Assembly: GCA_002919265.1 (NCBI GenBank)
Contig: PKEY01000056.1
Coordinates: forward strand, 1 to 50,693
Source of the DNA: Hyphomicrobiaceae bacterium
GTDB lineage: Bacteria; Pseudomonadota; Alphaproteobacteria; Rhizobiales; Hyphomicrobiaceae
Direction: 5' to 3'
Length of the DNA stretch: 50,693 nucleotides
Shown: in pieces, positions 16,301-23,900 of the stretch
Numbering within the stretch: the stretch's first letter is position 1
Layout: each line of letters starts with the position of its first letter
Program-made: the position numbers and the translations under genes
Notes under the pieces: generated by a model
The model's database searches: none
The model's input: the letters and a program-made list of their open reading frames with translations, nothing else
What the model was told of the DNA's origin: nothing

Positions 16301-17343
16301 TTGGAGATCGTGGGCCTCGCGAGATTGAGGCGCTTAGCGTCGATCCTGCGATTTACAGGCTGGGAGAAGGTGCAAGACGTGAGGCGCAGAAGAACAGGCG
16401 AGATCCTTCAGGGCAGCCCACTGGATTTTTCCTCGATTTGCCTCTCCTGCGAGGGGATGAGCCAGCCCATGCCGGTTATTTCGCTGCTACCCAGTGGCCT
16501 TGGCCGGGCGCTATAGCACTTTTTCGATCACCGTCGGACGCGGGATACGTATTGCAGGCTATTGTGCAAGCACCGGCCATTGCAGGTGAGCTCCTTGAGC
16601 CGCTGTTGCCGGGGCCTGTTGGACGCAGGGACAAGCGAACGCGTATTCGCGTGCAGCTCTATCATGGAGAGCTTTCGTCGGTTGACCAACTACGCCTTTT
16701 TGCCGGCGCAAACGCAGCGGCTGTTCGAAATTCTTCAGGTGACTGGGGGGTTTTTCAGTTTCAGTTTGCAGAACTTATTGGCCCCAAGACTTATGAGCTA
16801 TTCGGCTTGTTACGAGGACAAGCGGGGACAGAGGTGGCGTTCGAAAATGGAATCCCGCCGGGTGCGCCTTTTGTGTTGCTCAATCAGGCCCTAGCACGAG
16901 TTGACATCGGGTTCGACGAAATTGGCCTTCCCTTCAATTGGCGTTATGGTCCAGCCAATCAGAATATTGGGCATCCCAACTACGTCCTAGAACGGCATGC
17001 TTATCGGGGTATCGGACTTCGTCCGTTGAGCCCTGTTCACCTGCGCGGGATGCGGACGATTGATGGAAGTTTGGAATTGCGGTGGATACGTCGAACGCGC
17101 ATCGGTGGTGATAGCTGGGAGGTCAACGAGGTGCCGCTTGCCGAGGGCGATGAGCTTTACGAAGTCGAGATACTGGACGGAGGCTCGGTAAAGCGCACGT
17201 TCGCAACCAACATTCCGAATGTCGTATATACGGCTCAAGAGCAGATCCAGGATTTTGGTGTGCTCCCATCCTCTATCGCTGTTCGCGTTTATCAGGTAAG
17301 CCGAGTTTGGGGCCGCGGCGCACCTTGCTCAGCCGTGGTTTGA
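13384..17343 (+). CDS. Giant tail-tip / host-interaction protein (RcGTA g15-like, GTA TIM-barrel and phage-tail-3 domains)
   Basis: The largest gene of the cluster (1319 residues) encodes the baseplate megatron protein that forms the tail tip and contacts the recipient. The N-terminus is hydrophobic and Gly/Ala-rich (about 1-60: ATGAAVGNALLPSG, GAALGSQIGAIAGSF), followed by PRLSDLRLTASTEGAPIPRVYGRARIGG. A TIM-barrel glycoside-hydrolase-like domain covers roughly 240-680, recognised by IGIDVYWPLSDWRDG and by WFMEIGCPAVDKGANQPNVF. A phage-tail-3-like domain follows (about 700-900), then a beta-rich C-terminal region ending in VRVYQVSRVWGRG. Catalytic activity of the barrel is unproven in this family. 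It is the last structural gene before the lysis gene. Confidence 0.94.
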   Translation: MATLALAATGAAVGNALLPSGLTVFGATISGAALGSQIGAIAGSFVDQALLGGSGQTRTFTGPRLSDLRLTASTEGAPIPRVYGRARIGGQVIWATDFEEEVVTTEVGGGGKGGGGSSASTKQIEYRYYANFAVALAEGEISGIGRVWADGQELDLGSITWRLYTGSEDQQPDSLISAHEGPENTPAYRGLAYIVFERMPLAPYGNRLPQLSFEVFRAVDDFHHNVQGIVLIPGSGEFVYSSKEVTRREAWGLQVAENVHTRQGGTDWTVSLDQLQTFLPNVKSVSLVTSWFGTDLRAGHCKIRPGVEIANKKTSSLAWSVAGVSRANAHVVSLHEGRPAYGGTPSDQTVISAIQDLKNRGFSVVLTPFILMDVPHGNNKPDPYRSGSLGQAPYPWRGRITLSVAPGQPGSPDKTAAAAEEIAHFVGNAAANDFQISGETVTYHGPPEWSYRRFILHYAYLAKAAGGVDAFVIGSEMRGLTQIRSDQITYPFVSALVKLAEDVKRILGPTTKVTYAADWSEYFGHRPEDDSGDVFFNLDPLWASPAIDAIGIDVYWPLSDWRDGNDHADALAGAPSIYNLDYLKSNIAGGEGFDWYYAKPEDRVRQVRTPITDAYGKPWVFRYKDLKSWWLNYHYDRPGGIEQSEPTIWIPQSKPVWFMEIGCPAVDKGANQPNVFVDPKSSETSLPYFSSGKRDDFIQRRYLQALIEAYNPDHLGAVSGLNPVSAIYGGPMVDPSRIHVYAWDARPFPAFPNDTETWGDGVNWHRGHWINGRVASAPIGDLVNKILEDSGFSEFDSSGLSGILPGYVIDRVMSPREALQPLELAFFFDALESNGKIVFRHRGASTEVVELTPEDLVEETPYASLLRLTRGQETELPASAKISYISAANDYRQAVAEARRLAGASARVALADLALVLDDEQAAAIADAWLFETWAARERASFILPPSKLAIEPSDVVALLHNGRRSLFRIREIGDRGPREIEALSVDPAIYRLGEGARREAQKNRRDPSGQPTGFFLDLPLLRGDEPAHAGYFAATQWPWPGAIALFRSPSDAGYVLQAIVQAPAIAGELLEPLLPGPVGRRDKRTRIRVQLYHGELSSVDQLRLFAGANAAAVRNSSGDWGVFQFQFAELIGPKTYELFGLLRGQAGTEVAFENGIPPGAPFVLLNQALARVDIGFDEIGLPFNWRYGPANQNIGHPNYVLERHAYRGIGLRPLSPVHLRGMRTIDGSLELRWIRRTRIGGDSWEVNEVPLAEGDELYEVEILDGGSVKRTFATNIPNVVYTAQEQIQDFGVLPSSIAVRVYQVSRVWGRGAPCSAVV

Positions 17344-17399
17344 TTTCATCGGCTCCATTATCCCTCGCATTCTCTCTCCTTTTCCAGAGGTTGGGTTTG

Positions 17400-18695
17400 A
17401 TGGAACAGCCTGCATGGCTCGCACATGCGTGGCGGGAATTCGGCGTGCGGGAAATCGCCGGAGCTGCGAGCAATGATCGCATTTTGCAGTTCTTTCGCGA
17501 CATAGGCCATAACGAGATCAACAGTGACGAGATAGCCTGGTGCGCAGCATTTGTAGGAGCCTGCCTCGAACGATCAGGGTATACCAGTACGCGCTCGTTG
17601 TTGGCGCGCTCCTATCTTGATTGGGGAACGGGGCTACAAGCAGCGAAGCTTGGTGCGATTGCGGTTTGCAGTCGAGGAAATGATCCAGGGAAAGGGCATG
17701 TCGGTTTCGTAGTTGGGGCGGATGCTACTCGAGTTTTCTTGCTGGGAGGCAATCAGCAGAATTCCGTCAGCGTCCAACCTTACGAACGCGCTAGATTGCT
17801 TGGGTTACGTTGGCCGGGGGAGAAGACGATTGGAGCCCAGACGAAGAACGAAGTCTTTGAACGAGCGCTTACCCATGTGCTCGAAATGGAAGGGGGGTGG
17901 TCCAATGATCCATATGATCCCGGCGGCCCGACAAACCGTGGTATCACCCTCGCAGTCTACGCAGCCTACAGGGGCATCGAGCTAACAGACTTCAATAAAG
18001 AGGCACTTCTTCGCGAACTAAAGAAACTAACCGTCGCAGACGTACGACCAATTTACTATAAGCGTTATTGGGTTCCTTCGCGCGCCGCCGATCTTCCTCC
18101 TCCACTGGCATTGATGCATTTTGACGCCGCCGTAAATCACGGAGTGGGCAATGCCGCTCGTATGTTGCAGCAGAGCCTAGGCGTGACGGTCGACGGCATT
18201 ATTGGACCCCAAACCCTTGCGGCGGCAAATTCTCAGCGAGTCGAAGACGTCATCAATAAATACGCAGACATCCGGCGCGCGCGATACCGCAGCCTCGGCC
18301 ACTTCTGGCGATTTGGTCGTGGTTGGTTGCGGCGCGTCGATCGCACTCTGGCCGCTTCACGGCGACTGATCAATCGACCGCATTCAAGCTCTTCTCAACC
18401 TCACCTGGGAGAACAGAAGATGGCACAAGAGGTTAGCACAACAGGCTCTAGCAAGTTGCGGGCGCACTCTATGACCATCTGGGGTGCGCTGATTACGGCT
18501 GCTGCGACCGTTTTGCCGGCAATTGGCCCACTCATCGGCATCGAAATCACGCCCGACTTGGTGCGCGAGTTTGGAGAGCAGGTAGCACAGCTCACTCAGG
18601 CGGTTATCGGGCTTATTGGTATTATTATGACGATTTACGGTCATGTGCGGGCGACTTCATCGTTAGAGCGCCATCGAACGACATCGCAGCTCTGA
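17400..18695 (+). CDS. Fused lysis protein: TIGR02594/CHAP-like amidase + GH108 muramidase + holin-like tail
   Basis: Starts at ATG 17400 with AGAGG 9 bases upstream, giving 431 residues; an upstream TTG at 17307 lies inside the previous gene. Residues 1-140 match TIGR02594-type peptidases, with Cys48 in AWCAAFV, His100 in GKGHVGFV and GGNQQNSVSV. Residues about 152-330 are a GH108 N-acetylmuramidase with the EGG motif (Glu164, MEGGWSND) and DPGGPTNRGIT, plus the binding-like VTVDGIIGPQTLAAAN. Residues 341-431 carry two membrane segments (WGALITAAATVLPAIGPLIG; AVIGLIGIIMTIYG) like a holin. RcGTA encodes lysis genes away from its structural cluster; here they directly follow it. Muramidase-plus-holin pairs are known; one frame for all three parts is unusual. 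Confidence 0.85.
   Translation: MEQPAWLAHAWREFGVREIAGAASNDRILQFFRDIGHNEINSDEIAWCAAFVGACLERSGYTSTRSLLARSYLDWGTGLQAAKLGAIAVCSRGNDPGKGHVGFVVGADATRVFLLGGNQQNSVSVQPYERARLLGLRWPGEKTIGAQTKNEVFERALTHVLEMEGGWSNDPYDPGGPTNRGITLAVYAAYRGIELTDFNKEALLRELKKLTVADVRPIYYKRYWVPSRAADLPPPLALMHFDAAVNHGVGNAARMLQQSLGVTVDGIIGPQTLAAANSQRVEDVINKYADIRRARYRSLGHFWRFGRGWLRRVDRTLAASRRLINRPHSSSSQPHLGEQKMAQEVSTTGSSKLRAHSMTIWGALITAAATVLPAIGPLIGIEITPDLVREFGEQVAQLTQAVIGLIGIIMTIYGHVRATSSLERHRTTSQL
18420..18695 (+). CDS. Possible separately translated holin from an internal in-frame start
   Basis: ATG 18420 lies in the frame of the lysis gene and is preceded by GGGAG at 18407-18411 with an 8-nt spacer, a better ribosome site than many in the cluster. 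The product would be 91 residues, beginning MAQEVSTTGSSKLRAHSM, with two transmembrane segments and a positively charged C-terminus, the usual layout of a small class II holin. The upstream region (RPHSSSSQPHLGEQK) is linker-like. Dual use of the frame, fused and free holin, is inference; the alternative is that the single fused protein is a recent loss of a stop codon between two genes. Confidence 0.5.
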   Translation: MAQEVSTTGSSKLRAHSMTIWGALITAAATVLPAIGPLIGIEITPDLVREFGEQVAQLTQAVIGLIGIIMTIYGHVRATSSLERHRTTSQL

Positions 18696-18748
18696 TGTTC
18701 AAGTCCCGTTCAGCTTCGAACTTCCAATAATGGCAGCGTAGGCCCTCG

Positions 18749-18803
18749 GAGCCGCCTTAGGGGCAGATTGGAGAGGACATCTTCAGCACCTCGAAGGCGG
18801 CTT
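18749..18803 (+). terminator. Long-loop inverted repeat after the lysis gene
   Basis: AGCCGCCTT (18750-18758) pairs with AAGGCGGCT (18794-18802), extendable by a G-U pair, around a 35-nt loop; TTGCGGG follows. The stem is GC-rich but the loop is long and no U-run follows, so it is only a candidate terminator for the GTA transcript, or an element of the two-component operon's leader. Nothing else is recognisable between 18696 and 18907. Confidence 0.4.
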
Positions 18804-18907
18804 TGCGGGTAGAGGTCTCTGCAGTTCCAATCGCTTGAAGGCTATGAGCGATGACGGGTATGAGCTATCTTATGGGCTGCCGAGAACCACGGGAGGGGGT
18901 TACAAAG

Positions 18908-19579
18908 TTGCGCGCCCTTGTCGTTGAAGACGATCCGGATCTGAACCGCCAGCTCAGGCAGGCTCTGTCGGACGCAGGGTTTGCTGTGGATTGTGCTCGG
19001 GACGGCGAGGAAGGCTTTTTCCTCGGCGAAACGGAGCCTTACGACATCGTCATCCTGGATCTTGGCCTGCCGAAGATGGATGGTATCAGTATTCTGGAGC
19101 AGTGGCGCCGGATCGGGCGGAATATGCCCGTTATCATCCTGACGGCGCGAGACCGATGGAGCGATAAAGTTGCGGGGATCGATGCGGGTGCCGACGATTA
19201 CCTGGCCAAGCCCTTCCACATGGAGGAATTGTTGGCGCGGGTTCGGGCACAAGTCCGCCGGTCGGCTGGGCATGCCAAGAGCGAAATCGAATGCGGGCCT
19301 TTAAGACTGGATACAAGGACCGCTCGCGTTACCTGCAACGGCCAACCCATCAAGCTCACCTCGCATGAGTATCGGCTCCTGGCGTATCTCATGCATCACA
19401 ACGAGCGTGTAGTTTCGCGCACAGAGCTGGTCGAGCACCTTTACGATCAGGACTTCGACCGAGACAGCAATACCATTGAGGTGTTCATCGGCCGGCTGCG
19501 GAAGAAGATTCCGGCCGACCTCATCAAGACCGTTCGTGGCCTAGGCTACAGGCTCACTCAGGAGCCCGATGAGGCTTAA
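18908..19579 (+). CDS. OmpR/PhoP-family response regulator (FeuP-like)
   Basis: Transcription factor of a two-component system. Starting at TTG 18908, which has a strong GGGAGGGGG ribosome site 8 bases upstream, the protein has 223 residues, the normal length; an upstream ATG at 18851 would add 19 residues. The receiver domain (1-115) has the acidic pair EDD at 7-9, the phospho-acceptor Asp51 in VILDLGLPKMDG, and the conserved Lys in DDYLAKPF. A winged-helix DNA-binding domain (about 128-220) holds LTSHEYRLLAYLM and DRDSNTIEVFIGRLRKKI. The sequence resembles PhoP/FeuP regulators of rhizobia, which respond to osmotic or envelope conditions. It overlaps the kinase gene by 11 bp. Confidence 0.9.
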   Translation: MRALVVEDDPDLNRQLRQALSDAGFAVDCARDGEEGFFLGETEPYDIVILDLGLPKMDGISILEQWRRIGRNMPVIILTARDRWSDKVAGIDAGADDYLAKPFHMEELLARVRAQVRRSAGHAKSEIECGPLRLDTRTARVTCNGQPIKLTSHEYRLLAYLMHHNERVVSRTELVEHLYDQDFDRDSNTIEVFIGRLRKKIPADLIKTVRGLGYRLTQEPDEA

Positions 19580-20951
19580 TTCGCTCGCGTTTCGGCTGTT
19601 TGCGACCGCGGTGGCGTCAACAATGCTAATCCTGCCGGTCGCAGGGCTTATCATCTATTCGGTTTACCGGCAGGAAGTTGAAGAGAACTTCGACGAGCGT
19701 CTACGCCAGATCCTCACAATCGTCCACGCGGATAGCATAGATGGTGCGGAACAGGAACCGCTAACACCAGGGCAAGCAGGAGAGCCGCTTTTCCTGATCG
19801 AGAACTCGGGCTGGTACTGGCAAATCAAACCCTTGCCAGGGACGACTGGGCAAACGAAGTCCTCAACGTCACTTGGGTCCTTCGTTCTGCCTTCTCCCTA
19901 TGAGGAGGGAATTCAGCCTGATCTTCAAGGCATTCGCTGGCTGGATGCAGTCGGTCCTCTGAACCAGAAGTTGCGGCTTGCTGAGACGATTGAGGTGTTC
20001 GGAAACGATCCGAACGCTCCGCAATATTCTATATTGGTTGCCGGGCCTTTGGATTGGCTCGATGCACGCGTCGCCGGCTTCGGGACACAGCTTGCCGTCG
20101 CACTGACACTTGCCGGCGTCGCGCTCGTGGCAGTCACTTTGGTCCAAGTGCGCTTCGGTCTTCTGCCACTGCGCGCGATCGAGAACGGTTTGGCGGCGAT
20201 TCGATCAGGAAAGGCAACCAGATTGGAAGGCGATCTGCCAGCGGAAATCGAACCTCTCCAACAAGAGCTCAATGCTCTGATTCAATCCAATGAGGAGGTG
20301 ATCGAACGAGCCCGCACTCAGGTCGGAAACCTGGCGCACGCCCTCAAGACTCCGCTTGCCGTCATTACCAACGAAGCGCGGGACGATCCAAGCCCTCTCG
20401 CCCAAAAAGTGGCAGAGCAGGCAAAGGTGATGCGCGATCAGATTTCGCATTATCTGGATCGCGCTCGCATGGCTGCGAGCGCTGGTTCCTTGGTGCGAGT
20501 TACTGAAGTTTTGCCTGTCGCAGAAGCACTGCAACGGGCTTTGGAGCGGATTTACAGGGACAAGAACATCGCAATTTACCTTGATTGCCCAGAATTGGCG
20601 CGCTTTCAGGGAGAACGGCATGATCTCGAGGAGATGCTGGGAAATCTCCTCGACAATGCGTGCAAATGGGCTCATGCGAGTGTTCGTTTCGAAGTGAGGG
20701 TGAAGCGCCCCGAGGGCCGGGGTAGTGTACCGAGGCTTATCGTCACCATCGAAGATGACGGCCCCGGGCTGACACCAGAGCAGCGCCAGCGCATCGGCAA
20801 GCGCGGAATTAGGCTGGATGAAACGAAGCCTGGCTCTGGACTTGGATTGTCGATAGTCAGTGATCTGGCTCACTCATACCGCGGCACCTTGGAGCTCAAG
20901 GAGTCTCGGTACGGCGGATTGCTCGCGCGGTTGGAGCTGCCGGCACCCTGA
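19569..20951 (+). CDS. Sensor histidine kinase (FeuQ/PhoQ-like)
   Basis: Partner kinase of the preceding regulator; the ATG lies 11 bp inside its 3' end. The 460-residue protein has a membrane segment at about 9-32, a periplasmic sensor region about 33-170 with a GWYWQIKP motif, a second membrane segment at about 173-195, a HAMP-like linker, and a dimerisation helix with the phospho-acceptor His257 in NLAHALKTPLAVI. The ATPase domain shows LGNLLDNACKWA (N box), EDDGPGL (G1) and GSGLGLSIV (G2). The RP-ALKTPL type of H-box is shared with PhoQ-like kinases. The stop lies 3 bp from the hemF stop, on the opposite strand. Confidence 0.92.
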   Translation: MRLNSLAFRLFATAVASTMLILPVAGLIIYSVYRQEVEENFDERLRQILTIVHADSIDGAEQEPLTPGQAGEPLFLIENSGWYWQIKPLPGTTGQTKSSTSLGSFVLPSPYEEGIQPDLQGIRWLDAVGPLNQKLRLAETIEVFGNDPNAPQYSILVAGPLDWLDARVAGFGTQLAVALTLAGVALVAVTLVQVRFGLLPLRAIENGLAAIRSGKATRLEGDLPAEIEPLQQELNALIQSNEEVIERARTQVGNLAHALKTPLAVITNEARDDPSPLAQKVAEQAKVMRDQISHYLDRARMAASAGSLVRVTEVLPVAEALQRALERIYRDKNIAIYLDCPELARFQGERHDLEEMLGNLLDNACKWAHASVRFEVRVKRPEGRGSVPRLIVTIEDDGPGLTPEQRQRIGKRGIRLDETKPGSGLGLSIVSDLAHSYRGTLELKESRYGGLLARLELPAP

Positions 20952-20954
20952 CGG

Positions 20955-21863
20955 CTACGGCCATTTCACAACGGGGGGCATTGATGAAAGAATGCTGTCG
21001 ACGTTTCCACCCGTTTTGAGACCGAAGATCGTTCCGCGGTCATAAAGCAGGTTGAACTCGACGTAGCGACCCCGCCGGACGAGCTGCTCTTCGCGTTCTG
21101 CTTCTGACCAAGGCTTCTCCCAGTTCCGTCGCACGAGTTCGAGAAAAATATCCCGAAAGGCTCGTCCAACATCCTGAGTGAACGCGAACGCAGCCTCCCA
21201 ACCACCTTCTTCTTCCGAGGGGGAGAGGTAATCGTAGAAAATCCCTCCGATGCCCCGCGTCTCCTTTCGATGGGGCAGATAAAAATATTCATCACACCAC
21301 TGCTTAAAACGCGCATAGTCTGCCACTCGGTGCTTTTCACACGCAGAGCGCATGGCGGCGTGGAAGTCGACAGAGTCCGGATCGGACTGCGTCCGCCGAG
21401 CCTCAAGCATCGGCGTGAGATCAGCGCCCCCGCCGAACCACCATTTCGTGGTGACAACCATCCGTGTGTTCATGTGCACGGCAGGAACATGCGGATTTTG
21501 CATATGGGCAATCAGCGAAATGCCCGAAGCCCAAAAACGCGGATCTTCGCTTGCGCCGGGGATTTGTGCGCGGAATTCTGGAGCAAACTGACCGAAAACG
21601 GTCGAAACGTGCACCCCGACCTTTTCGAACACTCGCCCCCTCATGATGGACATGACGCCTCCGCCGCCGGGGGCGCCAGTATAGTCGGTGCGTTGCCAAG
21701 GGGTTACAACGAAACGGCCCGGAGGGCGATCTGAAAGCGGAGCTCCTGATGGCAGCTCGTCTTCCAGCTGCTGGAATGCAGAGCGGATTTCATCACGTAA
21801 CGTCGTGAACCATTGGCTCGCGCGATTTTGCCACTGAGCGAGCAAGTCCGCCTGAGGCAGCAT
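20955..21863 (-). CDS. hemF: Oxygen-dependent coproporphyrinogen III oxidase
   Basis: HemF decarboxylates coproporphyrinogen III to protoporphyrinogen IX using oxygen in heme synthesis (and bacteriochlorophyll synthesis where present). The 302 residues match the family, with the conserved [23 protein letters not shown] stretch (split here: [13 protein letters not shown]), the active-site segment [38 protein letters not shown] and GIGGIFYD. The C-terminus [20 protein letters not shown] followed by [13 protein letters not shown] [13 protein letters not shown] is diagnostic. It converges on the FeuQ-like kinase gene. Confidence 0.97.
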   Translation of the reverse strand: MLPQADLLAQWQNRASQWFTTLRDEIRSAFQQLEDELPSGAPLSDRPPGRFVVTPWQRTDYTGAPGGGGVMSIMRGRVFEKVGVHVSTVFGQFAPEFRAQIPGASEDPRFWASGISLIAHMQNPHVPAVHMNTRMVVTTKWWFGGGADLTPMLEARRTQSDPDSVDFHAAMRSACEKHRVADYARFKQWCDEYFYLPHRKETRGIGGIFYDYLSPSEEEGGWEAAFAFTQDVGRAFRDIFLELVRRNWEKPWSEAEREEQLVRRGRYVEFNLLYDRGTIFGLKTGGNVDSILSSMPPVVKWP

Positions 21864-21997
21864 GTCTACCCTCGAGTCAAAACTATGGACGTCGGATGCG
21901 GCTAGTCCATATTCGAACTTCAGACAATCGGGTCAGGAAGCGCAGGATCTTCATTCTTCCGCTTGGCGGGACTTGACCCTCTAGAAACGAGCTTGCC

Positions 21998-22530
21998 TCA
22001 TCCCTTGCGGAAGAATACATCGACACGGATGTCAGGAACCAGAGGACCAGGATCCTCAAGTTCAACCGTAACTTTCTGCCCTTCAGCGGCAGCTGGTCGC
22101 GCTCGGCTTGATAGACAGCATCTTCCGCTCGTCGGATATCCGCACGCCCCTGACTTGCGGGTCGGAGTTTCGTACGCGTTCCTGAGCCCCTGCCGAAGCT
22201 TCCGCTTCCGTAAGCCGCGCGCGAGCTTCCTCGTCATCGAGCTGACAAGGGCCTCGTTTTTTTCAACGCGATCGTTCTCGCGTACATGGATCGCGGCAAT
22301 GCGGCCGCCTAGGGCGGACCCGACCGAACCTCGCCAGACCTTGCCTCAACCCGGCCTGGAGCGGAGGCGGCCCAAGTGATTCAGCTTGTGCTTACCGCAG
22401 GCTGCGCAGTGCCCTTTTGATCAAGGAAATTACTAAGCGCATAGCCGCCCAACGCCGCGCTGCTCACCGCTGCCACAAAGACTATAGAAATCAGAAGTTT
22501 AGAGACAGCTCCACCGTTGGCGACGCTCAT
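21998..22530 (-). pseudogene. Broken HlyD-family ABC-exporter membrane fusion protein
   Basis: On the minus strand from ATG 22530, an N-terminal membrane anchor (KLLISIVFVAAVSSAALGGY) reads to a TGA at 22381. The same frame continues past it with TWAASAPGRVEARSGEVRSG, the normal next part of a HlyD adaptor. A second frame then gives GGRIAAIHVRENDRVEKNEA, a third gives LDDEEARARLTEAEA, and yet another gives the normal C-terminus KVTVELEDPGPLVPDIRVDVFF with its stop at 21998. So the gene has one nonsense mutation, at least two frameshifts, and a large internal deletion (about 178 codons remain of an expected 350 or more). Its start overlaps the ATPase gene by 32 bp. The bases from 21864 to 21997 hold nothing recognisable. 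Confidence 0.85.
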
Positions 22531-23368
22531 GGCCTCCCTTTCCCTCCGGTGCGTGGCCAATGCTCTCCGGTTCTGGTGCAGGGGTGGGCCTTTCATCCGA
22601 GACAATGCGACCGTCTTCGATCTGGATGATACGGTCGGCGTAGGCCAGTGTGCGATGATCGTGGGTGACGGCCAGAACAGCTCGCGACGGGTCCTTAGCG
22701 ACTTCGGACAGGAGTGCCATCACGGCTTTGCCGTTTTCGCTGTCGAGCGCTGCCGTCGGTTCGTCGGCCAAGATGACGGATGGGGAACCTGCAAGCGCAC
22801 GAGCGATTGCCACCCGCTGTTTTTCACCGCCGCTCATTTGACCGGGATATGCGTTGGCCCTGTGGGTGAGACCCACTTCCCCTAACGCGCGAACGGCACA
22901 TTCGGATGCTTCGGGCCCCGAGATCCCGCAAAGATCAAGGGCAAGCAGGATGTTCTGTGTCGCGTTGAGAGTCGGAAAAAGATTATAGGACTGAAATACA
23001 AATCCCACATGCCGCCGCCGTAAATCGGCCAGTCCTTCTGGTCCAAGATCGGCAGTAGATTCCCCCGCAATTTCCAGCGTTCCGCTCGTTGGCGTTAGAA
23101 TGCAGCCGAGGATGGAGAGCAGGGTTGTTTTGCCGCTGCCGGAGGGACCCATCAAAAGGGTGAGCTCACCTGCCTTGAGCTCAAGATCAATGCCCTTAAG
23201 GACTTTTAGCTCATTCGCACCGCTGCCCAGAACTTTGACTAAGCCCTTTGCCCTGACAATCGTCTTTCCGCGCGAAGCGTCGGGGTTGGGGGAATGCGGC
23301 TGATCACGATCACGAAGATCGCACTCGTCACTTAATGTCTGCTTCGCGTGATCAGGTATCAGCAGCAT
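22499..23368 (-). CDS. ABC transporter ATP-binding protein, LolD/MacB-like exporter type
   Basis: ATPase of an export or lipoprotein-release type ABC system. All motifs are intact, counting from ATG 23368: Walker A GPSGSGKT (74-81), Q-loop FQSYNLFP, signature MSGGEKQR (178-185), Walker B VILADEP and the H-loop VTHDHR. The protein is 289 residues, longer than the usual 220-230, with a polar N-terminal extension of about 35 residues and a C-terminal tail. ATG 23368 is preferred to GTG 23389 because GAAAGAGAG precedes it. The partner adaptor gene downstream is a pseudogene, and no FtsX-type permease gene lies upstream, so this ATPase is orphaned or decaying. Confidence 0.85.
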   Translation of the reverse strand: MLLIPDHAKQTLSDECDLRDRDQPHSPNPDASRGKTIVRAKGLVKVLGSGANELKVLKGIDLELKAGELTLLMGPSGSGKTTLLSILGCILTPTSGTLEIAGESTADLGPEGLADLRRRHVGFVFQSYNLFPTLNATQNILLALDLCGISGPEASECAVRALGEVGLTHRANAYPGQMSGGEKQRVAIARALAGSPSVILADEPTAALDSENGKAVMALLSEVAKDPSRAVLAVTHDHRTLAYADRIIQIEDGRIVSDERPTPAPEPESIGHAPEGKGGHERRQRWSCL

Positions 23369-23389
23369 AAGGAACTCTCTTTCCGTCAC

Positions 23390-23900
23390 ATTTGAAGTGC
23401 AAGGCGAAGTCCGCCCGCAGCCTTTCGTTCACGGCGTGGCGTACACCGCCGCGGCGGCACTAGCTACTATCGTCGGGCTAAGCGCTCAACTCAGTTCCAG
23501 GTGTGACATGCCTGGACGGAGAGTTTCGGCTTCCAGCGTTGGTCGGGTGCAAAGCGCAGATGCAATTCAGGACGATCGTGACGAAAAGATGAGGCCCGTG
23601 GCCTGAAAAGCGAGGGAGAGGGTCACTGCGTCAGAATGCATCGTCGCAAAGCGGTGTCGTCGACCTGAGGTAGGGACGGACCAGTAGCTGAGGCGAAGTT
23701 GAATGTCATCAAGCTTGCCCGAGAAGCGACGATAGGCAAGCCCAGCGCCCGCGGGATTTTTTACTTGTTGACTATTTCCCTTTGTCGGCAATTCTTCCGG
23801 AATGCAACTATAGATATGCAATGTTGCCCTGAAGCAACCAATTCGCGCGACTTCTGCGGTAAGTAAGTCAGCAAGCATCAGGCAAGCACGGGAGTATTCT
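23390..23900. other. Gene-free region of about 510 bp
   Basis: Six frames contain only short ORFs without family features. I looked for a remnant of the missing FtsX-type permease on the minus strand and found none. A TTGACT at 23768-23773 is a possible -35 box for the porin gene downstream, but no good -10 follows at the right distance. Confidence 0.5.

Noticed and set aside
3241..18695. Complete integrated prophage
   Set aside because: No integrase, excisionase, repressor, replication genes or flanking att repeats are seen; the gene order is that of a GTA.
21883..22065. 60-codon minus-strand ORF as a remnant of the missing permease
   Set aside because: It has no FtsX-type membrane pattern and partly overlaps the HlyD C-terminal fragment in another frame.
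23567..23878. 103-codon minus-strand ORF upstream of the porin gene
   Set aside because: No ribosome site, no family features, and mixed composition; kept as a gene-free region.
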